Source: an uncultured Lachnospiraceae bacterium
GTDB taxonomy: Bacteria > Bacillota > Clostridia > Lachnospirales > Lachnospiraceae
Assembly (NCBI GenBank): GCA_944376975.1
Contig: CALWEE010000034.1
Span: forward strand, 1 to 11,441
DNA length: 11,441 nucleotides
Direction: 5' to 3'
Shown: positions 5,805 to 11,441 of the stretch, piece after piece
Layout: each line of letters starts with the position of its first letter
Position numbering within the stretch: position 1 is the stretch's first letter
The notes under the pieces: generated by a model
What the model saw: only the letters and a program-made list of their open reading frames with translations
Told to the model about the DNA's origin: nothing
Databases searched by the model: none
Translations under genes and position numbers: made by a program

Positions 5805-7508
5805 ATGCGGACATCTGAGGAATTGAGACAACTGCTCGCGCGGATCGACCGGAGAAGTTATCCGGCGTATAAAGAGGTAAAAGGACAGTACCGGTTTCCG
5901 GGGTATATGCTGTCTGTCGATCATGTCCAGGGGGATCCTTTCGCGGCGCCCTCCCGGCTGAGCGTTCACGTAAAAGGGACGGACGCCGCGTTCCCCCGGA
6001 ATCTGTACGAAAAGGACTGCTGCCGCGTTGCCCTTCAGGACGAATTGACCCGCCGGTTCGCGGACCAGGCGAAACGCTGCTCATTCATAGCCAAAGGCTC
6101 GGGGCACAGCGGCCTTATAAGCGTCAGCGCCTGCGGACAGGAAGTGCTGGAACGGTCGGCCTGCCACATCGATCCGGCGGACGGCCGGCTGGTCATGCGG
6201 TTTGAGGCCGGATTCCCGGCCAATGGACGGACCGTCAATTCCCGGGAACTTGAAAAGATGCTGTTCGATCTTTTGCCGAAGGCCATCGGCGCGTCTTTAT
6301 TTTACAGGAATCTGGACGCCGCGCGGCTTTGCCGCGTCGCCGATCTGGCGGAAGACCAGAAATACATACGGGATAAACTGCCGGAGCTGGGCCTTTGCGC
6401 CTTCGTGGCCAATGGAAGCGTCCTGCCCCGGGAATCCGGCGTGTCCGCGCGTCCCATGAAAGACGCCGTGGCGTTTGCCGCGCCAAAGTCCCTTTCCGTG
6501 ACCCTTGATCTGCCCCATAAAGGACCTTTAACAGGTATGGGCATCCCCAAAGGCGTCACGCTGATCGTGGGCGGCGGCTATCATGGAAAATCCACGCTGC
6601 TGCGGGCCCTGGAGATGGGCGTGTACGATCATATCGCCGGGGACGGCAGGGAATATGTGATCACGGACGCGACGGCGGTAAAGATCCGGGCGGAAGATGG
6701 AAGGAGCATCCAAAAGACGGACATTTCCATGTTCATCAACGATCTGCCCAATGGCAAAGATACGGTCCGCTTTTTTACGGAGGACGCCAGCGGGAGCACT
6801 TCCCAGGCGGCCAACGTGGTGGAAAGCATGGAGGCGGGCGCTTCCCTTCTTCTGATCGACGAAGACACGAGCGCGACCAATTTCATGATACGGGACGAGC
6901 TGATGCAGCGGGTCATTCACCGGGACATGGAGCCGATCACGCCGTTTATCGACCGGATCCGGGAATTGTACGAACGGTTCGGCATGTCCACGGTCATCGT
7001 GGCGGGAAGTTCCGGAGCCTATTTCCATGTGGCCGACCGCGTTATACAGATGGATCGTTATGAACCGAAGGACATCACCGATCTGGCGAAAAAAGAAGCC
7101 GAAGCCTTCCCGCCGCTTAGGGAAATATCCGAGTCGGCGATGTCCCCCGCGTTTGACCGGCGTCCGACGCCCTCGCCCCGGTTTTTGGGGCAGGAGCGGA
7201 TCAAGATGAAGACGCTTGGAAAAGAAGGCGTGCAGATCAACAGGGAGACCATCGACCTTCGGTATGTGGAACAGATCGCCGACAGCGAACAGGCGGCGGC
7301 GCTGGGCTGCTGCGTGAAATACGCGCAGCAGCATATCATGGACGGGAAAAAGACATTAAAGCAGGTGGTGGATGAACTGGAGGCGGCCATGGAAAAGGGG
7401 ACGTTGACGGCCATCGGCGACAGCCGGAACGGCGCGGCCGGACTGGCTCGCCCAAGAAGGCAGGAGATATTCGCCTGCTTTGACCGATACCGAAGCATGA
7501 AGTTTTAA
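5805..7508 (+). CDS. predicted ABC-class ATPase (COG3044 / ABC_ATPase family)
   Basis: A 567-residue soluble protein of the ABC_ATPase family (predicted ATPase of the ABC class). The N-terminal half (LRQLLARIDRRSYPAYKEV, then FPGYMLSVDHVQGDPFAAPS) is the conserved family region. It is followed by a P-loop in VGGGYHGKSTLL (K262, S263, T264) and Walker B SLLLIDEDTSATNF (D352, E353). A region rich in TLGKEGVQINRETIDLRYVEQ near the C terminus is also typical. It has no membrane segments and no transporter partner next to it. The biochemical role of this family is not established; nucleic-acid or RNA-related functions have been suggested. The start is supported by AAAGGAGAA at 5788-5796. It is 33 bp from the pgsA-like gene and 12 bp from the PHP gene, so the three genes are probably co-transcribed. 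Length and motifs look intact. Confidence 0.92.
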   Translation: MRTSEELRQLLARIDRRSYPAYKEVKGQYRFPGYMLSVDHVQGDPFAAPSRLSVHVKGTDAAFPRNLYEKDCCRVALQDELTRRFADQAKRCSFIAKGSGHSGLISVSACGQEVLERSACHIDPADGRLVMRFEAGFPANGRTVNSRELEKMLFDLLPKAIGASLFYRNLDAARLCRVADLAEDQKYIRDKLPELGLCAFVANGSVLPRESGVSARPMKDAVAFAAPKSLSVTLDLPHKGPLTGMGIPKGVTLIVGGGYHGKSTLLRALEMGVYDHIAGDGREYVITDATAVKIRAEDGRSIQKTDISMFINDLPNGKDTVRFFTEDASGSTSQAANVVESMEAGASLLLIDEDTSATNFMIRDELMQRVIHRDMEPITPFIDRIRELYERFGMSTVIVAGSSGAYFHVADRVIQMDRYEPKDITDLAKKEAEAFPPLREISESAMSPAFDRRPTPSPRFLGQERIKMKTLGKEGVQINRETIDLRYVEQIADSEQAAALGCCVKYAQQHIMDGKKTLKQVVDELEAAMEKGTLTAIGDSRNGAAGLARPRRQEIFACFDRYRSMKF

Positions 7509-7520
7509 GGAGGAAGACGG

Positions 7521-8351
7521 ATGCGGGTAGATTATCATGTACATTCCGAGTTCAGCGACGACTCGGTATACCCGATGGAGGCGGTCGCGCGGGACGCGAT
7601 CCGCATGGGGCTGGATGAGATCTGTTTTACGGACCACGTGGATTACGGGATAAAAGTGGACTGGGATCAGGGCGAAACGATCCGTTACCGCAACGGCAAT
7701 CCGTTTGCCAATGTGGATTATCCCAGATATATGGAAAAGATCGGACAGTTAAAAAAGGCGTATGGCGACCGGATCGTCATACGTACAGGCATGGAATTCG
7801 GCGTCCAGACCCATACGATCCCCCAGTTTCGCCGACTGTACGACCGATACGCCTTTGATTTCATCATCCTGTCCATCCATCAGGTGGAAGATAAGGAATT
7901 CTGGACGCAGGATTTTCAGAAAGGACGCACCCAGAAGGAATATAATGAACGATATTACGAGGAAATGCTGGCCGTTGTGAAATCGTTTAAAGATTACAGC
8001 GTGCTGGGGCATATGGACCTGATCACCCGGTACGATCTGGCGGGCGTTTACCCGTTTGAGAAAGTCCGGCCGATGATCGAGGCGATACTCAAGGTGGCGA
8101 TCGGCGACGGCAAAGGGATCGAGATCAATACGTCCTATCACCGGTACGGTCTTAAAGACACCACGCCTTCGGTGGATATACTGAAGCTTTACCGGCAGAT
8201 GGGCGGAGAGATCGTCACCATCGGCAGCGACAGTCATAAACCGGATCAGCTGGGCACCTATATCCAGGAGGCGAAAGACGTTCTGAAATCTCTCGGGTAT
8301 AAATATTTCTGCACTTACGAGGGCATGAAGCCCATTTATCACGATCTGTGA
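7521..8351 (+). CDS. PHP-family phosphatase, histidinol-phosphatase type
   Basis: A 276-residue protein of the PHP phosphoesterase superfamily, closest in layout to HisK/HisJ histidinol-phosphatase, which removes phosphate from histidinol phosphate in histidine synthesis. All expected metal ligands are visible: H6 and H8 (DYHVHSE), D38-H39 (CFTDHVD), E92 (GMEFG), H120 (LSIHQ), H164 (LGHMD), and D237 with H239 (GSDSHKP). The start ATG 7521 follows AAGGAGG at 7507-7513 and lies 12 bp after the ATPase gene. No other histidine gene is nearby, so it could serve another phosphoester; PHP proteins of this size are routinely annotated HisK without proof. It ends the operon and faces the minus-strand HxlR gene, with no clear terminator in the 52-bp gap. 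Confidence 0.88.
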   Translation: MRVDYHVHSEFSDDSVYPMEAVARDAIRMGLDEICFTDHVDYGIKVDWDQGETIRYRNGNPFANVDYPRYMEKIGQLKKAYGDRIVIRTGMEFGVQTHTIPQFRRLYDRYAFDFIILSIHQVEDKEFWTQDFQKGRTQKEYNERYYEEMLAVVKSFKDYSVLGHMDLITRYDLAGVYPFEKVRPMIEAILKVAIGDGKGIEINTSYHRYGLKDTTPSVDILKLYRQMGGEIVTIGSDSHKPDQLGTYIQEAKDVLKSLGYKYFCTYEGMKPIYHDL

Positions 8352-8403
8352 TACAAATGATAAATGACGCTTTTGGAAAGGGGCGCGGGAAGCGGAAAAG
8401 CTT

Positions 8404-8604
8404 TCATCTCAAGGACGCCTTGTATTCCTCGCCCCAATTCCACAGAGCGTCGAGAATAGGCTTCAGGCTCTTGCCCAGGTCCGTCAGAGAATATTCGACC
8501 CGCGGAGGCACTTCCGCATATACTTTCCATTTATCTCCGATCAAGGTCAAGGTCGTCTCCACAGGGCAATCCGGCAATTCCTTGATATATTTATTCTCAC
8601 TCAT
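8404..8604 (-). CDS. HxlR-family regulator with internal in-frame deletion (probable pseudogene)
   Basis: A minus-strand ORF of 66 residues (67 if read from 8607). The first part, [16 protein letters not shown], is the N-terminal helix of HxlR transcription factors; the second part, [19 protein letters not shown] followed by [15 protein letters not shown], is their C-terminal wing and dimerisation helix. Normal HxlR proteins have 100-125 residues. Here about 40-45 residues between the Lys-Trp-Lys-Val and Tyr-Ala-Glu-Val segments are missing, including the recognition helix, and the frame is kept. The join lies at about 8520-8527. CTCCT at 8613-8617 (AGGAG on the coding strand) favours the second ATG at 8604. 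It is divergent from PPOX-type remnants and an HxlR-like operator, the usual target arrangement. It cannot bind DNA in the normal way; it is most likely decayed. Confidence 0.85.
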   Translation of the reverse strand: MSENKYIKELPDCPVETTLTLIGDKWKVYAEVPPRVEYSLTDLGKSLKPILDALWNWGEEYKASLR

Positions 8605-8709
8605 CATATCATCTCCTGTTGATCGTTTTTATCAGAAACTTTGCCTGAGTTCACAGGTGTTTCCCTTTGACAGCGGTCCAATAGTATCTTTTTGGTAACT
8701 ACAGCACAA

Positions 8710-8725
8710 TAAAGTGCTTACTTTA
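8710..8725. promoter_or_regulatory. HxlR-like operator dyad and divergent promoter region
   Basis: TAAAGT-GCTT-ACTTTA is a perfect 6+6 dyad of the kind bound by HxlR/YodB regulators. It lies between the divergent HxlR remnant and the PPOX-type remnants. On the plus strand TATTAT (8745-8750) with TTTACG (8722-8727) at 17 bp could serve as a promoter overlapping it, and TATAAT occurs on both strands around 8746-8753. This fits an old autoregulated divergent promoter now left without a functional repressor. Confidence 0.5.
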
Positions 8726-8811
8726 CGATCGGTGGTTACGGATTTATTATAATCTTGCAAGATGAAGATCGCAATCCTAAAAACCATATTCAAGATCAGG
8801 ATGTATTTATC

Positions 8812-8865
8812 ATGAATGAAGTCGTAAAGTTTTTGCAGGAAAATCCCGCAAGTGTCAAGTCTTGA
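8812..8865 (+). pseudogene. N-terminal remnant of a PPOX-family (pyridoxamine 5'-phosphate oxidase-like) gene
   Basis: ATG at 8812 opens the short peptide MNEVVKFLQENPASVKS. Its first twelve residues are the typical start of small pyridoxamine-5'-phosphate-oxidase-like flavin-binding proteins (normally continuing with a YLATVG-type strand and about 130 residues). Homology stops after ENP, exactly where the sequence AGTGTCAAGT begins, and the frame closes five codons later. Such proteins are frequent neighbours and targets of HxlR regulators, which fits the divergent HxlR remnant. The identification rests on a short match, so it is moderately sure. Confidence 0.55.
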
Positions 8866-8892
8866 AGGGAAGGCAAAAACAGGAGGTTCCTT

Positions 8893-9015
8893 GTGCAGAC
8901 GAAAGATTATTTGCAATATATCGTTGAGAAGATCCACTCCGCTGTATTTGCTACAGTGGACAGCAAGCATTCAAAAAGGCTTCTGAATGAAAGGAGGGAC
9001 AAAAATGACACATAA
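8893..9015 (+). pseudogene. N-terminal remnant of a second PPOX/flavin-binding gene
   Basis: A GTG at 8893 with a perfect AGGAGG at 8881-8886 opens a frame beginning (M)QTKDYLQYIVEKIHSAVFATVDS. This is the start of Clostridial PPOX-class proteins, some of which carry a 4Fe-4S tail and exceed 150 residues. After FATVDS the expected strand is lost: the frame reads KHSKRLLNERRDKNDT and stops at 9013-9015, overlapping the start of the macrodomain gene. The intact ribosome binding site and N terminus followed by abrupt loss indicate deletion rather than chance. The join probably lies near 8964. Confidence 0.6.
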
Positions 9016-9784
9016 TGAAAAAAGAGAATATCTGATAAAAGCATTGCTGTCAGAACTCCCGCAATACAGCGATATGGAAATACCAGACAATGAGGATGAG
9101 CAGAAAAGGCTTCTCAGAAGTCTAATGAATATTCGCCCGCCACGCCCGATCAGTAATGAATTTCTTAAAGTTCAGGATGAATATTTAAGTGAAGAAGTTG
9201 AAATAAAAGGAGTTACAGACAGCGCATCATTACCTGAGTCATCCCTTGATAGCCGTCTGGTATTATGGCGTGGGGATATTACAACGCTAAAAATTGATGC
9301 TATTGTAAATGCGGCAAACAGTGCTTTAAGGGGATGTTTTGTACCTTGCCATTCTTGCGTGGATAACATTATCCACAGCGTAAGTGGCATACAGCTCCGT
9401 TTGGCTTGTGATAAGATTATGAATGAGCAGGGATATGGCGAACCGACGGGGAGAGCGAAAATTACACCTGCGTATAATTTACCTTCTAAATATGTGCTTC
9501 ACACTGTCGGACCGATCGTATCAGGACACTTGACAGATAAACATTGTAGACAGCTTGCAGACTGCTATAAATCCTGCTTGGTGCTTGCGGCAGATAGCGG
9601 TCTGAAAAGTATTGCGTTCTGCTGTATTTCCACCGGAGAATTTCATTTCCCACAGAAAAAGGCAGCGGAAATTGCGGTACAAACAGTTAAGGATTATCTG
9701 AACACAGATACGCGCATAGAGAAGGTGGTATTTAATGTTTTCAAACAAGAGGATTATGACATCTACCGAGAACTCATCGGATAA
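9005..9784 (+). CDS. zinc-containing macrodomain protein (ADP-ribosyl hydrolase of SirTM pair)
   Basis: A 259-residue protein: an N-terminal helical region (about residues 1-80) followed by a macrodomain. GDITTLKIDAIVNAANSAL (90-108) is the ADP-ribose-binding start of the fold. GCFVPCHSCVDNIIH (110-124) is the cysteine/histidine-rich zinc site specific to Zn-macro proteins, and CISTGEFHFP is the phosphate-binding loop. In the described bacterial systems this type of macrodomain removes ADP-ribose added by its partner class M sirtuin. ATG 9005 is preceded by AAGGAGGGA (8990-8998); the upstream in-frame ATG 8987 has no such site. The gene overlaps the sirtuin by 50 nt, so they are translationally coupled. 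It is clearly richer in A/T than the genes left of 8400, suggesting transfer. Confidence 0.93.
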   Translation: MTHNEKREYLIKALLSELPQYSDMEIPDNEDEQKRLLRSLMNIRPPRPISNEFLKVQDEYLSEEVEIKGVTDSASLPESSLDSRLVLWRGDITTLKIDAIVNAANSALRGCFVPCHSCVDNIIHSVSGIQLRLACDKIMNEQGYGEPTGRAKITPAYNLPSKYVLHTVGPIVSGHLTDKHCRQLADCYKSCLVLAADSGLKSIAFCCISTGEFHFPQKKAAEIAVQTVKDYLNTDTRIEKVVFNVFKQEDYDIYRELIG

Positions 9785-10604
9785 CACAAAGTGTTTCCAT
9801 GAACTTTTGCAAAAGATAGATACTGTTATTATTGGCGCAGGCGCAGGTCTGTCTACTTCTGCAGGTTTCACATATACGGGAAAGCGATTTGAAGATAATT
9901 TTGCTGATTTTATTCATAAGTATGGATTTAGAGATATGTATTCAGGCGGCTTTTTCCCTTTTGCCAGTCAGGAAGAATATTGGGCATATTGGTCAAGATA
10001 TGTTTTTATAAACCGATATGCGGACATAGATAACGGAACATACAAAAGACTTTTTGAGCTTGTGAAAGATAAGGATTATTTTGTCTTAACCACAAATGTT
10101 GACCATCAATTTCAAAAAGCGGGTTTTGATAAACAGAGATTATTTTATACACAGGGCGATTATGGTCTTTTTCAATGTAGTGTCCCCTGCCATAATAGCA
10201 CTTATGATAATGAAGCAGTTATTCGTGCAATGGTTGAACAGCAGGCAGATATGCGAATACCGACAGAACTCATTCCACATTGTCCTGTTTGCGGCAAAAC
10301 GACGACAATGAATTTAAGAACTGACGACACTTTTGTCCAAGATGAAGGTTGGTATCGGGCGAATGAACGGTACGCAGATTTTGTTCGCAGGCACAAAGGA
10401 CAGCAGATCCTTTTTTTAGAACTTGGAGTCGGAATGAACACCCCCGGTATAGTGAAATTTTCCTTCTGGAGAATGACAGCGGAGAATCCCTGGGCGGTTT
10501 ATGCCTGCGTCAACCTGGGGGAAGCCGGAGCCCCAAGAGAAATTGCAAATCGTTCTATCTGCATTGACGGGGATATTGGCGAAGTATTAAAAAAATTAAA
10601 ATGA
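9735..10604 (+). CDS. class M sirtuin (SirTM), protein ADP-ribosyltransferase
   Basis: A 289-residue Sir2-family protein of the SirTM class, which transfers ADP-ribose from NAD+ to proteins instead of deacetylating. NAD-binding motifs are GAGAGLSTSAG (34-44) and TTNVDHQ (119-125). At the place of the sirtuin catalytic histidine there is Q147 (GDYGLFQC), as in SirTM proteins. Four cysteines, C148, C152, C183 and C186 (CSVPC ... CPVC), form the zinc site. The end, SICIDGDIGEVL, is the usual sirtuin C terminus. AAGGTGG at 9722-9728 supports ATG 9735, inside the macrodomain gene. In described SirTM operons the substrate is a GcvH-like protein lipoylated by LplA2; neither is seen here, so the target is open. 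Codons around 10440-10540 are more GC-rich than the rest of the gene. Confidence 0.93.
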   Translation: MFSNKRIMTSTENSSDNTKCFHELLQKIDTVIIGAGAGLSTSAGFTYTGKRFEDNFADFIHKYGFRDMYSGGFFPFASQEEYWAYWSRYVFINRYADIDNGTYKRLFELVKDKDYFVLTTNVDHQFQKAGFDKQRLFYTQGDYGLFQCSVPCHNSTYDNEAVIRAMVEQQADMRIPTELIPHCPVCGKTTTMNLRTDDTFVQDEGWYRANERYADFVRRHKGQQILFLELGVGMNTPGIVKFSFWRMTAENPWAVYACVNLGEAGAPREIANRSICIDGDIGEVLKKLK

Positions 10605-10712
10605 AAAGCAGCAGATTCAGTATCTATTCGTTACCGGGGCACATTTTGAGCCAGTTGCTAAGGTATCAGGAGGTTTTTTCCTGGGAATCCTTTAGGGAAA
10701 GGGACAGGTATA

Positions 10713-10754
10713 TTGCTTTTTTGTCCCGAATAATATATAATAAACGGGACAAAA
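10713..10754 (+). promoter_or_regulatory. promoter with 10-bp inverted-repeat operator, DUF6088 gene
   Basis: TTGCTT (10713-10718), 17 bp, then TATAAT (10736-10741) form a promoter. TTTTGTCCCG (10719-10728), directly after the -35, and CGGGACAAAA (10745-10754), directly after the -10 and running into the ribosome binding site AAAGGAGG (10752-10759), are perfect reverse complements. They bracket the -10 element. This is the layout expected for autorepression by an AbiEi-type antitoxin. The rest of the gap, 10605-10712, shows no convincing gene. Confidence 0.75.
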
Positions 10755-10767
10755 GGAGGCGATACGC

Positions 10768-11379
10768 ATGGCATACGGTTATGCGAAAGAGATTCAAAAA
10801 CGCATTGGTGCGGCTCCTGACGGTACGATTTTTATTGTTTCCGATTTTGCGGATGTGGCGGACAGCGAGACCATACGCAGGAACCTGAACCGGCTTGTAC
10901 AGGCTGGGACGCTCAGGCGTATTTTGAAAGGAGTCTTTGAAAAGCCGAAATTCAGCAAGCTCCTTGGGGAATTTGTGGCAGCGGACCCGGATGCGGTTGC
11001 CAAAGCATTGGCGAGATGCTATCATTGGACCATCGCTCCCTGTGGAGATACCGCATTAAATATGCTGGGGCTGTCTACTCAGGTAACGGCAGTATGGTCC
11101 TATATCAGCGACGGACCATATAAAACCTATGAATGGGATAAGACAAAGATTGAATTTAAGCACCGGACCAACAAGGAGGTTACGGGCCTGTCGCCTATGA
11201 CGATCCTGGTGATCCAGGCGTTAAAGACCCTGGGAAAAGAACATGTGGACGAAAAAACCATACGGGTGCTTTCCCGCAGGCTGAATGAAGATGAAAAGGC
11301 GGCGCTCCTTGCAGAAGGGGCCGAAGCGACGGATTGGATTTACACTGTGATTAAAGAAATCTGCGGTAGTGTCAAGTAA
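10768..11379 (+). CDS. DUF6088 / AbiEi-like winged-helix protein (putative type IV antitoxin)
   Basis: A 203-residue protein recognised as DUF6088-type, related to the AbiEi antitoxins of type IV toxin-antitoxin and abortive-infection systems. The N-terminal part (IFIVSDFADVADSETIRRNL, then NRLVQAGTLRRILKGVF, about residues 20-58) is a winged-helix DNA-binding domain. The rest (CYHWTIAPCGDTALNMLGLS and the FKHRTNKEVTGLSPMTILVI segment) matches the AbiEi C-terminal region that contacts the toxin. AAAGGAGG at 10752-10759 sets the start at ATG 10768. The promoter holds a perfect inverted repeat, consistent with autoregulation. The expected partner, an AbiEii-type nucleotidyltransferase toxin, would follow downstream but is not seen in the 62 nt left. 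The short end EICGSVK may be cut: its last codons form the sequence AGTGTCAAGT, also found at the PPOX stump. Confidence 0.82.
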   Translation: MAYGYAKEIQKRIGAAPDGTIFIVSDFADVADSETIRRNLNRLVQAGTLRRILKGVFEKPKFSKLLGEFVAADPDAVAKALARCYHWTIAPCGDTALNMLGLSTQVTAVWSYISDGPYKTYEWDKTKIEFKHRTNKEVTGLSPMTILVIQALKTLGKEHVDEKTIRVLSRRLNEDEKAALLAEGAEATDWIYTVIKEICGSVK

Positions 11380-11441
11380 TCTATGAAAAACGAGCCATGA
11401 AAAAATAGGCTCAAAAGAACCTTGAAAACTGTAGATATTGA

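Noticed and set aside
6528..7334. 268-codon open frame on the minus strand
   Set aside because: Antisense shadow of the COG3044-type ATPase gene; His/Arg/Gly-rich nonsense product.
8632..8970. 112-codon minus-strand frame in the HxlR-SirTM gap
   Set aside because: It lies opposite the two PPOX-type stumps and the operator; no recognisable domain or ribosome binding site.
10601..10740. short frame starting at the SirTM stop (ATGA)
   Set aside because: It continues out of frame into the DUF6088 gene and crosses its promoter and operator; a GcvH-like or ligase remnant was looked for here and not seen.
11392..11412. GAGCC / GGCTC hairpin after the DUF6088 gene
   Set aside because: Only a 5-bp stem and no T run on the plus strand; at best a weak minus-strand terminator for a gene outside the window.
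1..11441. CRISPR arrays, tRNA or rRNA genes, complete transposases
   Set aside because: No regularly spaced direct repeats with unique spacers, no tRNA or rRNA sequence and no transposase or integrase frame was recognised on either strand.

Overview
The window looks like a chromosomal segment of a GC-rich gut Firmicute, most likely Lachnospiraceae or a related Clostridia. The basis is the strong AGGAGG ribosome binding sites, tightly packed genes, a Gram-positive ykoEDC-type vitamin transporter, and an HxlR / PPOX / SirTM neighbourhood familiar from that group. The assignment comes from gene content and codon style only; there is no rRNA or marker gene here.

Layout. 1-746 is the 3' part of a ComEC-like metallo-beta-lactamase-fold hydrolase with a cysteine-containing C-terminal tail. 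773-970 is a promoter, TPP riboswitch and intrinsic terminator. They control a four-gene ECF transport operon (1087-4682): ykoE-type S component, a THI5/NMT1-like binding protein, a fused double ECF ATPase (ykoD type) and the EcfT transmembrane protein (ykoC type). This is a thiamine-precursor (HMP-type) uptake system that should be switched off when TPP is plentiful. Its soluble THI5-like protein has no signal peptide and, by eye, lacks the catalytic Lys and His of yeast Thi5. 4683-5132 is a long non-coding stretch full of dyads: a perfect 18-bp hairpin, three ACCGT...ACGGT stem-loops about 52 bp apart, and terminator-like hairpins.

5133-8351 is a second transcription unit with a near-consensus promoter: a CDP-alcohol phosphatidyltransferase (pgsA-like), a large ABC-class ATPase of the predicted-ATPase family (COG3044 / ABC_ATPase), and a PHP-family histidinol-phosphatase-type hydrolase.

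From about 8630 to 10604 the base composition drops clearly and the region looks acquired and partly decayed. It contains an HxlR-family regulator (minus strand) whose winged-helix core is deleted in frame, an HxlR-like operator, and two N-terminal stumps of PPOX/flavin-binding genes. These are followed by an intact zinc-macrodomain / class M sirtuin (SirTM) pair, that is, an ADP-ribosylation writer and eraser. The GcvH-L and LplA2 genes that accompany SirTM in the described lipoylation-linked operons are not in the window. Last comes a DUF6088 / AbiEi-like gene (10768-11379) whose promoter carries a clean inverted repeat, as expected of an autorepressed type IV antitoxin. A cognate toxin, if present, would lie beyond the right edge.
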